NCBI RefSeq assembly: GCF_018623055.1
Contig: NZ_CP076019.1
Coordinates: 2,999,516 to 3,063,515 of the forward strand
Direction of reading: 5' to 3'
From: Halorubrum sp. 2020YC2
GTDB lineage: Archaea > Halobacteriota > Halobacteria > Halobacteriales > Haloferacaceae
Length of the DNA: 64,000 nucleotides
Made by a program: the position numbers and the translations under genes
The notes under the pieces: model-generated
The model's database searches: none
What the model was told of the DNA's origin: nothing
What the model saw: the letters and a program-made list of their open reading frames with translations, nothing else
Part shown: one piece after another, positions 14,949 through 23,791 of the stretch
How positions within the stretch are numbered: the first letter of the stretch is position 1
Layout of the letters: each line of letters opens with the position of its first letter

Positions 14949-17681
14949 CTACTCGACGATGTCGATCGCGGGGCGTCCCGGCTCGGCCTTGGCGACCACG
15001 CTCTCGTCGGCGTCCGCGGCGCGCTCGACGCGGACCGGCGCGTCGAACTCCCGCTCGATCAGCCACGCGGCCGCGCGCAGCGCGTCGTACTCGGCGTCGC
15101 CGCCGAGCGTCTCCCGTAACGCCTCGCGGTTCGCCTGAAGGTCCTGCCCGTACGAGGCGGCGGCGTCCCCCCGCTCGCGGATGTGGCTCTCGCCCATCAG
15201 CTCCGAGATCAGGTTGTCGGCGTCGCTGTCGATAGCGATCGACAGGGCGTCGTACTTCCAGTCGGGCGCGACGACCACGTCGATCCGCTCGGGGTCGTCG
15301 ATGCCGGCGACGTCGACGATGTCGCGCACGTCCTCGCGGGTGTTAGTCACCAGCCGGCGCCGCTTCTCGACGGTGTCGCGGTCGACGCTCGCGGTCGGCC
15401 ACTCGGCCTCCGCGACGAACCTGTCCCGCCCGAGCGTCTCCCATAGCTCCTCCGCGAGGTGGGGCGCGACCGGCGCGAGCAGGCGGACCGCGACGCCGAC
15501 GCCGCGCTCGAAGACGGCGGGGTGCGGGTCGGCGTACTCGCGGTAGCTCCGGAGGGTGCGGACGAGATCCTGCGCCTCGCGGAGCGCGACGTTGAACGTG
15601 AGGTCGTCGTACTCCGCGCCCGCGATGGCGACCGCGGCGTCGGTCTCGTCGGCCACGTAGTCGTCGATCTCATCGCGGTCGGCGGCCCCGGCGTCGCCGT
15701 CCCCGGCGAGCGCCACCTCGCCCGCGGCGAACGCCTCGACGAGGTCGCTGAGGCGGGTTAAAAAGCGGTGGGTGGACCTGACGCCCTCCTCAGACCAGTC
15801 GAAGTCGCGCTCGGGCTGGGCGGCCTCCATCATGAACAGCCGCGCGGTGTCGGCGCCGTACTCGTCGACGATCCGCTGCGGCGAGACGACGTTCCCCACC
15901 GATTTGGACATCTTCTCGCCCTCCAGTTGGACCATCCCCTGCGCCAGCAGGTTCGTGAACGGCTCGCGGTGTTCTAACTCCTCCTCATCGGCCAACACCT
16001 TCGTGAAAAAGCGCGAGTACAGCAGGTGCATCACGGCGTGTTCGATGCCGCCCACGTACTGGTCGACCGGCATCCAGTCGTTCGCGCGGTCGAGGTCGAA
16101 GGGGGCGTCCTCGAGGTCCGGCGAGACGTACCGCAGGAAGTACCACGAGGAGTCGACGAACGTGTCCATCGTGTCCGTCTCGCGGGTCGCGGGCCCGCCG
16201 CACTCCGGGCAGGTCGTCGCCTGCCACTCGTCGGCGGCGTCCAGCGGGTTCCCGGTCGTGTTGATGAACTCGGGCAGCTCGACGGGCAGGTCCTCGTCGG
16301 GCACCGGCACCGCGCCGCAGTCGTCGCAGTTCACGATCGGAATCGGCGTCCCCCAGTAGCGCTGCCGGGAGATGCCCCAGTCGCGCAGGCGGTACTGGGT
16401 CGCCTCGCTCGCGCCGTCGACGTCGGCCGTAATCTTCTCCCGGGCGGTCTCGCTGTCGAGCCCGCTGTACTCGCCGGAGTCGATCACGACGCCGTCCTCG
16501 GTGAACGCTTCCTCCTCCACGTCGGGGGCGTCGGGGACCGTCTCCCCGTCCCAGTCGTCGGGTTCCGGCGCGATGACCGGGCGGATCTCGACGTCCTTCT
16601 TCGTCGCGAACGCGTGGTCGCGCTCGTCGTGGGCGGGCACCGCCATCAGCGCGCCCGTCCCCACGTCCGAGAGGACGAAGTCCGCGACGTAGACGGGGAT
16701 CTCCTCGCCCGTGACGGGGTTCGTGGCCGTGAGGCCGGTTTCCACGCCGTTCGGCTCGTCGCCGTCGGGGTCGGCCTCCTCCTCGACGAAGCGGCGGACG
16801 TCGGCGTCCTCCGCGGCCAGCTCCTCCGCTATCGGGTGGTCGGGCGCGATCGCGAAGAACGTCGCGCCGTGGATCGTGTCGACGCGGGTCGTGAAGGCGG
16901 TAACTGCGCCGTACTCCCGCGGCTCGGTCCCCTCGCCGCCTCCGTTCGAGGCGCTCCGCGCCTCGCCGACCTCGAAGTCGACCTCGCTCCCGTACTGCCG
17001 ACCGATCCAGTTGCGCTGCATCTGGCGGACGGAGTCCGGCCACCCCTCCAGGTCGTCGATGGCCTCCAGCAGCTCGTCGGCGTACTCGGTTATCTTCAGG
17101 AACCACTGGTCCAGCTCGCGGGTCTCGACGGGCGTGTCACAGCGCCAGCACAGCTCGTCGTCGCCCTCGACCTGCTCGTCGGCCAAGACGGTCTCACAGG
17201 AGGGACACCAGTTCACCTCGGCGTCGCGGCGCTCCACGAGGCCGGCCTCGTGGAAGCGGCGGAACAGCCACTGGTTCCACCGGTAGTAGTCGGGCGTGCA
17301 GGTGGTGACCTCGCGGTCCCAGTCGTAGCCGAACCCCATCGACTTCATCTGCCCGCGCATCGTGTCGATGCAGTCGAAGGTCCAGTCGCGGGGGTTGGTA
17401 TCCCGCTCCTTCGCGGCGTTCTCGGCGGGCAGGCCGAACGCGTCCCACCCCATCGGGTGGAGCACGTCGTCGCCGCGCATCCGGCGGTAGCGGGCGTACG
17501 CGTCCGTGATCGTGTAGTTGCGGACGTGGCCCATGTGGAGCTTCCCGGACGGGTACGGGTACATCCCGAGGACGTACGTCGGGTCCGCGGCGTCGTCCGG
17601 GACGTGGTAGACGTCGGCGTCGTCCCACGCCTCCTGCCAGCGTTCCTCGACCGTCGCGTGGTCGTATCCCTCCTGAGACAT
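14949..17681 (-). CDS. leuS: Leucyl-tRNA synthetase, bacterial type
   Basis: A 910-residue class I aminoacyl-tRNA synthetase that charges tRNA-Leu. The HIGH motif is HMGH in YPSGKLHMGHVRNYT near residue 50 and the KMSKS motif is EGEKMSKSVGNV. CP1 zinc-binding pairs (CPSC, CWRC) and the CP1 editing domain with an internal WGISRQRYWGTPIP segment are present, as is the GWDAFGLPAENAA signature. These are hallmarks of bacterial-type LeuRS rather than the usual archaeal/eukaryotic form. The start MSQEGYD at 17681 was chosen by family resemblance; an in-frame ATG 45 bases upstream is possible, but AT-rich GTTATAC lies between them at a promoter-like distance. Confidence 0.93.
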   Translation of the reverse strand: MSQEGYDHATVEERWQEAWDDADVYHVPDDAADPTYVLGMYPYPSGKLHMGHVRNYTITDAYARYRRMRGDDVLHPMGWDAFGLPAENAAKERDTNPRDWTFDCIDTMRGQMKSMGFGYDWDREVTTCTPDYYRWNQWLFRRFHEAGLVERRDAEVNWCPSCETVLADEQVEGDDELCWRCDTPVETRELDQWFLKITEYADELLEAIDDLEGWPDSVRQMQRNWIGRQYGSEVDFEVGEARSASNGGGEGTEPREYGAVTAFTTRVDTIHGATFFAIAPDHPIAEELAAEDADVRRFVEEEADPDGDEPNGVETGLTATNPVTGEEIPVYVADFVLSDVGTGALMAVPAHDERDHAFATKKDVEIRPVIAPEPDDWDGETVPDAPDVEEEAFTEDGVVIDSGEYSGLDSETAREKITADVDGASEATQYRLRDWGISRQRYWGTPIPIVNCDDCGAVPVPDEDLPVELPEFINTTGNPLDAADEWQATTCPECGGPATRETDTMDTFVDSSWYFLRYVSPDLEDAPFDLDRANDWMPVDQYVGGIEHAVMHLLYSRFFTKVLADEEELEHREPFTNLLAQGMVQLEGEKMSKSVGNVVSPQRIVDEYGADTARLFMMEAAQPERDFDWSEEGVRSTHRFLTRLSDLVEAFAAGEVALAGDGDAGAADRDEIDDYVADETDAAVAIAGAEYDDLTFNVALREAQDLVRTLRSYREYADPHPAVFERGVGVAVRLLAPVAPHLAEELWETLGRDRFVAEAEWPTASVDRDTVEKRRRLVTNTREDVRDIVDVAGIDDPERIDVVVAPDWKYDALSIAIDSDADNLISELMGESHIRERGDAAASYGQDLQANREALRETLGGDAEYDALRAAAWLIEREFDAPVRVERAADADESVVAKAEPGRPAIDIVE

Positions 17682-17802
17682 CTGTTTATATGCTCGTGGT
17701 CGGCTCGGCGTCGTATAACTTTCCATCCGTTGGTGAGCGGTGACACGCGGCCTCCCGGGAGAGAGCGCGGTGACGCCGCCGCCGACACCCCGGTCGGGGC
17801 CC

Positions 17803-20115
17803 CTAGAGCTTCCCGGAGTCCCGCGCCTGTTCAACGCGCTTCGTCGCCTGCTCGACCCGCTTTCCGGTCGCGTTCGCGAGCCCGGGCGGGAGTCCCTCTC
17901 GGGCGGCCGCCAGCCGCTCTTCGATCCGGGCGATCCGGTCGAGCACGTTCGCCAGCTGCCGGTCCGTCCCCTCGGCGTCGCCCTCGCGGGCGCGCTCCTC
18001 GGCCCGCCTCGCCTGGTCGACCGCGGCCGCGAGGGCCCGCTCCAGCCCGTTGACGGCGTTCGACGGGCCGCCGGAGCCGCCTCCCTCGCCCCCGCTCTCG
18101 TCGTCCGAGCCGTCGTCGCCGTCGTCATCGTCGTCGCTCTCCGCCGCCGCGGCCGCGACAGCGGCGCGGGTCTCCTCGGCCACGTCCGCGACGTAGCCGG
18201 CGAGGGGGGCCGCTCCGGTCTCGGGCCGCTCGATCCGGATCGGGCCGTTTCCGGGCGCCTCGTCCCCGTCGCCCCCGCCCTCGCCGTCGTCCCCGTCGTC
18301 CGAGTCGTCGCCTCCCGACCCCAGCGGGTCCGGGTTGACGCGGTACGCGCCCACCTCGTCGTCGGCGTCGCGGACCTCGGTCGTGTACGCGCCGCCGGCG
18401 TGGACGTAGGCGGCGTCGCTCCCGTCGATCGCGGAGTCGTAGATCCGGCCGGCGAAGTCGTCCTCGATCGCGGTCCGGGTCAGATCGACGTCGCTCTCCG
18501 CGTCCGACAGCTCGATCTTCCGCGCGTTCTCGCGGGCGACGAGCGGAATCTCGCCGTCGACGCCGGCAGTCGTCACCGAGTCGTCGGACGAGACGGTCAG
18601 CTCCTCGCTGTGGGGCGCGCGCCCGGCGCCGTTGACCGTGAAGCGGTGGTCGCCCTCGGGGACGCCGTTCGCGACCGCGACCCCGCCGGCGAACGTCGGG
18701 AGCGCCTCCGGGTCGCTCTCGATCAGGACGAACGACTCGACGCCCGCCTCGGTCGTCGTCAGCCCCTCGCCGTCGGGCGCCTCGTCGGTCTCGGTCGCCC
18801 GCGTCACGCGGGCGACGACGGAATCGAGCGCGCCGGCCGCGCCGTCCCCGAACGACTCCTCGGCGGCGATGGCGTCGTACCGGGCCGCGAGCTCCGACCG
18901 GTGGTTCCCGGCCGTGACGTCGAGCGCGGGGTTCCCGTACCGGGGCTGCTCCCACGGGACGCCGGTGGTCGTGATGTGGCCCGCGACGGCGTCCTCGACC
19001 GCCTGCGGGACCGCGAACTCGTAGCTGAGCTGCGGGCCGGTGAACGCCGAGATGTCCTCGAGTTCGGCGCTCTCGACGAGGCCGTACTCGACGACCGACT
19101 CGGCCGCCTCCGCCGCGAGCGCGGCGTCGTCGCCGTCGTCGGGGCGCTCGGCGTGTCGGAAGGCGAGCCCCGTCTCCCGGAGCGGGAGGTCGGTCGGCGG
19201 CGAGCGCAGCGCGTCGAGCGAGCGGATCGTCAGGGCGCCGTCGACGAGCGACGCCTCGCTGACGGCGGGGAGGTCGGGGTGGTCGTAGATCGGCTCGCCC
19301 TCGTACTCGGGGACGACGAAGGGGAGCCGCGCCCCTTCGTCGCGAGGGAGCCCGTACGCGATCGGGACACCGAGGAGGTCCTCGACGGTGTCTATCGTCG
19401 TGTTCGTGATGTCCGCGAGGAGGCCCTCCTCCCCGACGCGACGGAACCCGTCCGGGACCTCGTTCACCGAGAGCGTGCTGGAGTGCGAGCCGAGTTCGGG
19501 GAGGATTCGCGGGACCACGTCCGGGTCCGGGTCGAGGAACTCGTTGTTGGGGACGCTCCGGGAGTGCGAGCTGGCGACGTACAGCTGCGGCTCGCCCGTG
19601 TCGAGGTCGACGAACACGTGGAGCACCTCCCAGTCGTGCCAATGGAAGTTCGCGGTGAACTGGTCGAACGCGGAGTAGAGCCAGAACTGGACGACCGCGA
19701 GCGGGGAGTCCTCGTACCGCATCCCGTTGTAGAACACTGTCGGGTCCGGCGGCTCGCCCGCCTCGTCGTACCGCTCGTGGTAGCCGTCGAACGCCGCGAA
19801 CCCGTCGACGACCGTCTCGCCGTCCTCCTCGGCCGTGTACGGCCGCGGGTCGGTCGGGAACCACGGCTCCGCGGCGTCGAAGTACAGCGTCGGCGCGAAC
19901 CGCGCCGCCAGCTCGTCGAGCCGGTCCGCGTCGAGGCCGGTCGTCGCGGCGTCGTCCGGTCCCGAGCCGCCGCAGCCGGCGACCGCGGCGCTCCCGGCGC
20001 CCGCGAGCGCGCCGAGCACCGTCCGTCGGTCGATCCGGTCTCCCAGCGGTCCGTCGCTCGTGGCGGCCGGATCGGTCCCCCTCGCGTCCCTCCCGGCGTC
20101 GGCGTCCCGATTCAT
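17803..20115 (-). CDS. Large Tat-exported lipoprotein of unknown function
   Basis: A 770-residue protein. The N-terminus has a twin-arginine motif (DRRTVLGAL, Arg 30-31) and a lipobox AVAGC with the lipidated Cys at 48, so it should be exported folded and anchored to the outer face of the membrane. Residues about 65-250 contain WLYSAFDQF, HWHDWEVLHVF and ASSHSRS, which recall Vps62-like/DUF946 proteins, but this is only an impression. A beta-rich C-terminal half follows, then Asp/Gly/Ser-rich linkers and a final helical Arg/Glu/Ala segment (AVDQARRAEERAREG, RIEERLAAAREG). An upstream in-frame GTG at 20178 is possible; the ATG at 20115 was preferred because GAGAGG and a CGTTATTCG box precede it. 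Confidence 0.7.
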   Translation of the reverse strand: MNRDADAGRDARGTDPAATSDGPLGDRIDRRTVLGALAGAGSAAVAGCGGSGPDDAATTGLDADRLDELAARFAPTLYFDAAEPWFPTDPRPYTAEEDGETVVDGFAAFDGYHERYDEAGEPPDPTVFYNGMRYEDSPLAVVQFWLYSAFDQFTANFHWHDWEVLHVFVDLDTGEPQLYVASSHSRSVPNNEFLDPDPDVVPRILPELGSHSSTLSVNEVPDGFRRVGEEGLLADITNTTIDTVEDLLGVPIAYGLPRDEGARLPFVVPEYEGEPIYDHPDLPAVSEASLVDGALTIRSLDALRSPPTDLPLRETGLAFRHAERPDDGDDAALAAEAAESVVEYGLVESAELEDISAFTGPQLSYEFAVPQAVEDAVAGHITTTGVPWEQPRYGNPALDVTAGNHRSELAARYDAIAAEESFGDGAAGALDSVVARVTRATETDEAPDGEGLTTTEAGVESFVLIESDPEALPTFAGGVAVANGVPEGDHRFTVNGAGRAPHSEELTVSSDDSVTTAGVDGEIPLVARENARKIELSDAESDVDLTRTAIEDDFAGRIYDSAIDGSDAAYVHAGGAYTTEVRDADDEVGAYRVNPDPLGSGGDDSDDGDDGEGGGDGDEAPGNGPIRIERPETGAAPLAGYVADVAEETRAAVAAAAAESDDDDDGDDGSDDESGGEGGGSGGPSNAVNGLERALAAAVDQARRAEERAREGDAEGTDRQLANVLDRIARIEERLAAAREGLPPGLANATGKRVEQATKRVEQARDSGKL

Positions 20116-20280
20116 CCTCTCGGGCGACGAGACCCGAACGAATAACGCTTCTGCCGCCCCACGGGACGACACTCTCACTCGTCTGTCACGTCCCCTGAGG
20201 GCCGCGAGAGGGGTCCGCCGCGACCGCGCCGACCCCGCCGCGGGAGAAGGTATTTGCGGCCGGCCGCCCGACGCCGGGGC

Positions 20281-20676
20281 ATGGACGGGAAGAAGGCCCT
20301 CTACTACGCGGCGATCGCGATCGCGGTGCTGATCGGGATCAGCGTCGTGCTGTCGGTGATATCCGCGATCATCGGGCTCGCCACCGCGGTGGTCTCCGGA
20401 ATCGTCACGCTCGCCGTCCTCCTCGGGATCGGCTACGTCGCGCTCAAGACCGGAGCGTGGTTCTTCGGAAGCGACGACGACGCGTCGCTCGACTCGCTCG
20501 ACTCGATCGGTTCGGGGTCGACCTCGGTCGACACCGGCAGCAGCCGGCAGGACCGCCTCCGACAGCAGTACGTCGAGGGACAGATCAGCGAGGCGGAGTT
20601 CGAGCGCCGGATCGGCGAGGAGTTGGAGACCGAGGAGGTCGATGACATCGACCGCGAACTCGAACGGGAACGCTGA
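20281..20676 (+). CDS. Membrane protein with SHOCT-like C-terminal motif
   Basis: A 131-residue protein with two closely spaced hydrophobic helices (about residues 7-30 and 33-58) followed by a Ser/Asp-rich linker and a short helical motif, LRQQYVEGQISEAEFERRIG, typical of SHOCT domains (short C-terminal domains common in small membrane or oligomerising proteins). It ends in an acidic-basic helix (DDIDRELERER). It is convergent with hisE, four bases apart. Function unknown; probably a small oligomeric membrane protein. Confidence 0.7.
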   Translation: MDGKKALYYAAIAIAVLIGISVVLSVISAIIGLATAVVSGIVTLAVLLGIGYVALKTGAWFFGSDDDASLDSLDSIGSGSTSVDTGSSRQDRLRQQYVEGQISEAEFERRIGEELETEEVDDIDRELERER

Positions 20677-20680
20677 GGAA

Positions 20681-21037
20681 CTAAAAGCGGTCTCGGAGCT
20701 CCTCGCGCAGGTCGTCGACCTCGAGGTCCTTCATCGCGAGCAGGACGAGCAGGTGGTAGACGAGGTCCGCGCTCTCCGCGGTCAGCTCCTCGCGGTCGTC
20801 GTCCTTCGCCGCGAGGATGGCCTCGGTCGTCTCCTCGCCTATCTTCTCTAAGACGGCGTTCTCGCCCTTCTCGTGGGTGAAGAGGGAGGCGGTGTACGAC
20901 CCCTCGGGAAGCTCCTCCTTCCGCGACTCGATGGTGGCGAACAGCTCGTCGAGGACGGCCCCGGACGGCACGTCCGGGTCCTCGCCGGGTTCGGGGTCGA
21001 CCGCCGCCCCGCCGTCGCCCTCGGTCGGCTCGCTCAC
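20681..21037 (-). CDS. hisE: Phosphoribosyl-ATP pyrophosphatase
   Basis: A 118-residue all-alpha MazG-like pyrophosphohydrolase, second enzyme of histidine synthesis (phosphoribosyl-ATP to phosphoribosyl-AMP plus diphosphate; EC 3.6.1.31). Diagnostic segments are LFATIESRK, GSYTASLF, the metal-binding EKIGEETTEAILAAK and DREELTAESADLVYHLLV. The first 25 residues are a Gly/Pro/Asp-rich extension. The GTG start overlaps the pdxT stop by four bases (GTGA), so the two are co-transcribed and coupled although their pathways differ; both follow from central phosphoribosyl or pentose chemistry only loosely. Confidence 0.93.
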   Translation of the reverse strand: MSEPTEGDGGAAVDPEPGEDPDVPSGAVLDELFATIESRKEELPEGSYTASLFTHEKGENAVLEKIGEETTEAILAAKDDDREELTAESADLVYHLLVLLAMKDLEVDDLREELRDRF

Positions 21038-21627
21038 GCGACCACCTCCCGCTCGGGGAAGAAGGCGAGGTCGTGGATCCGCGGGTCGTCGGTGAGTTCG
21101 GGGTGGAACGCGGTGGCGACGACCGGGCCGTCGCGAACCGCCACGGGGCGCCCGTCGACCGTCGCGAGCGTTTCGACGCCGTCGCCGGCGTCGTCGATGG
21201 CGGGCGCGCGGATGAACACGGCGTGGAACGGGTCGTCGAGTCCGTCGACCGGGATCGCCGCCTCGAAGGAGTCCTTCTGCCGGCCGAACGCGTTGCGGTC
21301 GACGGAGACGTCGACCAGCCCTAGCGGCTCCACCCGGTCGTCTTTCGCGTCGTTCGAGCAGACGATGAGCCCGGCGCAGGTCGCGAGGACGGGCTTCCCG
21401 CTCGCGACGTGGTCCTCGATCTCGGCGGCGATCCCCTCGCGGTGGATCAGCCGCGAGATGGTCGTCGACTCTCCGCCCGGCATGAGGAGGACGTCGCAGT
21501 CGGGGACGATCCCCGCCTCTCGGATCTCGACGACCTCCGCGGACTCGTCGTGGGCGGCCGCGGCGTTGCGGACGGCGGCCGCGTGCTCGGCCACGTCGCC
21601 CTGAACGGCGATGACGCCTGCTTTCAT
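21034..21627 (-). CDS. pdxT: Pyridoxal 5'-phosphate synthase glutaminase subunit
   Basis: A 197-residue class I glutamine amidotransferase-like protein. MKAGVIAVQGDVAEH is the family start; the nucleophile Cys lies in LATCAGLIV, the GGEST oxyanion segment in LMPGGESTTI, and the His-Glu pair in FHPEL. It supplies ammonia to PdxS (not in the window), which builds PLP from ribose 5-phosphate and glyceraldehyde 3-phosphate. It heads a two-gene unit with hisE. Length and motifs are normal. Confidence 0.95.
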   Translation of the reverse strand: MKAGVIAVQGDVAEHAAAVRNAAAAHDESAEVVEIREAGIVPDCDVLLMPGGESTTISRLIHREGIAAEIEDHVASGKPVLATCAGLIVCSNDAKDDRVEPLGLVDVSVDRNAFGRQKDSFEAAIPVDGLDDPFHAVFIRAPAIDDAGDGVETLATVDGRPVAVRDGPVVATAFHPELTDDPRIHDLAFFPEREVVA

Positions 21628-21721
21628 ACGGATCTGTGGGGCGGGCGCGTGGAAAAAGGGCGCGCTACGCGGTCGGTCGCTCCTCGGTCCCGCCGTCGCG
21701 AAACGGGGCGACGCGGGGAGC

Positions 21722-21883
21722 CTACGCGACGGTCAGCGAGAGGATCTGGACGAACACGCCGAAGAGGACGCAGAACGCGACGACCGTCTTGGGGTCTATC
21801 GCGATGGCGTTCCGGTCCTCGTTCTCGAAGTAGCGGACCAGTCCCGCGCTGGACATCAGCCCGCCGGAGTTGGAACCACTCAT
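21722..21883 (-). CDS. secG: Preprotein translocase subunit Sec61-beta
   Basis: A 53-residue single-pass tail-anchored protein: a polar N-terminus ([19 protein letters not shown]), the conserved [15 protein letters not shown] segment, then one C-terminal membrane helix ([19 protein letters not shown]). This is the archaeal Sec61-beta/SecG subunit of the SecYEG translocon. The short start at 21883 was chosen because the family begins just before the Gly/Ser-rich segment. It is divergent from the thioredoxin gene. Confidence 0.9.
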   Translation of the reverse strand: MSGSNSGGLMSSAGLVRYFENEDRNAIAIDPKTVVAFCVLFGVFVQILSLTVA

Positions 21884-22036
21884 ACCCGTTTCTGGACCGC
21901 GCCGCGTTCTAAACGTTTCGTTCGCCGCTCGCGGCGGCGTGACCGCCTTCGACGCGCCGTCGGCGGGTCGCGTTGACCGCGCGCGCACACGAGTGGGAAA
22001 CCCTTATGCGCGGGCCGGCGATAGTTGACGCCGACT

Positions 22037-22306
22037 ATGACCGTTCGACTGCTGGATTTCCACGCCGAGTGGTGCGGCCCGTGTAAGACCCAAGACCCTA
22101 TCCTAGAGGAGATTCAGGAGGACCTCGGCGACGCGTTCGAGCTCCAGAAGGTCGACGTCGACGAGGAGCAGGACGTGGCGAACCAGTACCAGGTCCGCTC
22201 GCTCCCGACGCTCATCGTCGAGAACGACGACGGCGTCGTCGACCGCTTCGTCGGCGTCACGCAGCGCGAGGACATCGAGGCCGCCCTCTCCGAAGCGGGC
22301 GCCTAA
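22037..22306 (+). CDS. Thioredoxin-family protein
   Basis: An 89-residue protein with the thioredoxin fold: MTVRLLDFHAEWCGPCKTQDP carries the redox motif CGPC (residues about 14-17), followed by VDVDEEQDVANQYQVRSLPTL with the cis-Pro of the active site. It is shorter than E. coli thioredoxin but typical of haloarchaeal ones. The ATG at 22037 is preferred; CCCTTATGC at about 22002-22010 is a plausible TATA box. Its reductase could be the TrxB encoded at 36779. It probably reduces cytoplasmic protein disulfides. Confidence 0.88.
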   Translation: MTVRLLDFHAEWCGPCKTQDPILEEIQEDLGDAFELQKVDVDEEQDVANQYQVRSLPTLIVENDDGVVDRFVGVTQREDIEAALSEAGA

Positions 22307-22447
22307 CCCCGGTTCTCACTCGCCCTCGGATTTCTCCGCGGCCGGCGCTTCCGCCTCCCGTCCCGCGTCGACGGACGGCGCGGAAACGCGCACCCGGCCG
22401 CCGCGGCGTCTCGCAACCTTTTACAGCACCGCACGCCCAGTAGCTGT

Positions 22448-22597
22448 ATGGCCAAATTCGACGCCGCCGAACGCCGCATGCTCGACCGACAGATCTGTAT
22501 GCGCTGTAACGCCCGCAACGCCTCCGAGGCCGAGCGCTGCCGCAAGTGCGGCTACACCAACCTCCGCCCGAAGGCGACCGAGCGCCGCGCCGCGTAA
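22448..22597 (+). CDS. rpl40e: 50S ribosomal protein L40e
   Basis: A 49-residue basic zinc protein: [20 protein letters not shown], then [12 protein letters not shown]. The two CxxC pairs form the zinc ribbon of archaeal L40e of the large ribosomal subunit. It ends with TAA at 22595-22597. AACCTTTTA about 30-35 bases before the ATG is a likely TATA box. The partial copy of the dispersed element lies just downstream. Confidence 0.93.
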   Translation: MAKFDAAERRMLDRQICMRCNARNASEAERCRKCGYTNLRPKATERRAA

Positions 22598-22667
22598 TCC
22601 GGGCGATTCCGGGCCGATTTCGGCCCTTCTCCCGCACGTTCCCGTTCGACGGCCAGCCGCGCGCGGG

Positions 22668-22770
22668 CCTCGCGCCTCCCCAGCCTCGGCGGGCGTCCCG
22701 GCGCGGGCGGAGCCGCGCCGGGCCGCCGCCTCCCTCGCGGACCCCTCGCGGCCGTTTAAAAACGGCCGCT
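22668..22770 (+). repeat. Dispersed structured element, partial copy B
   Basis: A diverged partial copy between convergent L40e and MBL genes. It keeps the core (GCGCCTCCCCAGCCTCG) and, in the position of hairpin 2, a perfect 10-bp hairpin of unrelated sequence (arms 22697-22706 and 22713-22722, loop GCGGAG). It ends in a 22-bp perfect palindrome at 22748-22769 centred on TTTAAA. Stem 1 and the AAAGCCCC module are missing. It could double as a terminator for the flanking genes. Confidence 0.55.
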
Positions 22771-22832
22771 CGGGGGCGCGCCGATGTGGGCGGTCGGTCT
22801 CGTCGTCGCTCGCTTTTAAATATAGACCCCGC

Positions 22833-23474
22833 TCACTCGTCGGGATACTTCGGCTCGCGGCGCTCGGCGCGCTCCGTCGCGCGCTCGATCACCTCACGGA
22901 CGGTGTCCGGGCCGTCGGCGGCGCGGTAGGCGTCGCCGTGACCGGGGAACATGGCTTCCGTGGTGTCGGGCATGCGGTCGAGAATCTCGTGAAGGCTCTC
23001 GATCAGGCGCTCGCGCGACTGGCCGTCCATGTCGGTGCGACCGAACGAGCCGTCGTCGAAGGCGCCGTCGTTGTAGACGACCACGTCGCCCGAGTAGAGT
23101 CGCTCCTCGCCGACGAGCGAGACGTGGTCGTCGGCGTGACCCGGCGTGTAGACGACGTCGCAGGGTTCGTTGCCGACGAGCATCTCGTCGCCGTCTTCGA
23201 GCGCGACGTCGCGGTGCGGGTGGTCGGCGTACGCGAACACCCGCGGGTCGAAGCGGTCGACCACGGCGTCTAGCTCCTCGACGTGGTCGTAGTGCTGGTG
23301 GGTCACCACGACCCGGTCGAGTCCGTCGGCGCCGGCGTCGTCGAGCGCGTCGGCTATCACGTCGTCGACGCCGGGCATCGTTCCCGCGTCGACGAGCGTC
23401 GTCGCGTCCCCGACGACGAGGTACGCGTTGCAGGTGAACTCCTCCGCGTCCGCGGTGACGGCGATTGGCTCCAT
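22833..23474 (-). CDS. MBL-fold metallohydrolase
   Basis: A 213-residue metallo-beta-lactamase-fold hydrolase. The metal-binding motif is THQHYDH near residue 80, with later ligands in TPGHADDH, LYSGDVV and FPGHGD. The arrangement fits small glyoxalase II-like or thioesterase-type MBL hydrolases; the substrate cannot be told from sequence. The start EPIAVTADAEEFTCNAYLV is typical of this subgroup. It converges on L40e with the partial element between them. Confidence 0.85.
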   Translation of the reverse strand: MEPIAVTADAEEFTCNAYLVVGDATTLVDAGTMPGVDDVIADALDDAGADGLDRVVVTHQHYDHVEELDAVVDRFDPRVFAYADHPHRDVALEDGDEMLVGNEPCDVVYTPGHADDHVSLVGEERLYSGDVVVYNDGAFDDGSFGRTDMDGQSRERLIESLHEILDRMPDTTEAMFPGHGDAYRAADGPDTVREVIERATERAERREPKYPDE

Positions 23475-23608
23475 GGCCGTACTCGCTCGCGGAGCGACAA
23501 AAGCCTACAGTCGGGCCCCGCGGCCGGTCCCGTCACCGGTTCCGGCCGCGCTCGGGTCCGCCGGCGGCCGTGGATTTATGAGTCATCCCCTGTTAATCAC
23601 ACACACAA

Positions 23609-23791
23609 ATGGGCTTCGGCAGCTACGATGAGTCCGAACAGGAGAATCAGGACCTGGACGCGGACTTCGACGACGACGACGGCGTCCGGGCTGCTCAGGA
23701 GACCCATCAGGGGTCCGTCGACTACGAGCCCGGCGCCTCGAACGACGAGCTTCTCGACCGGCTCCAAGAGATCAAGTCCGAGGACGCGTGA
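23609..23791 (+). CDS. DUF5786 family small acidic protein
   Basis: A 60-residue acidic protein starting MGFGSYDESEQENQDLDAD and ending in a short helix (NDELLDRLQEIKSEDA). It matches the haloarchaeal DUF5786 family as I recall it; function unknown. A TTTATGAGTC-like AT-rich stretch lies about 30 bases before the ATG. Its stop codon directly abuts the GTG of the next gene, so the two are probably co-transcribed. Confidence 0.8.
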   Translation: MGFGSYDESEQENQDLDADFDDDDGVRAAQETHQGSVDYEPGASNDELLDRLQEIKSEDA

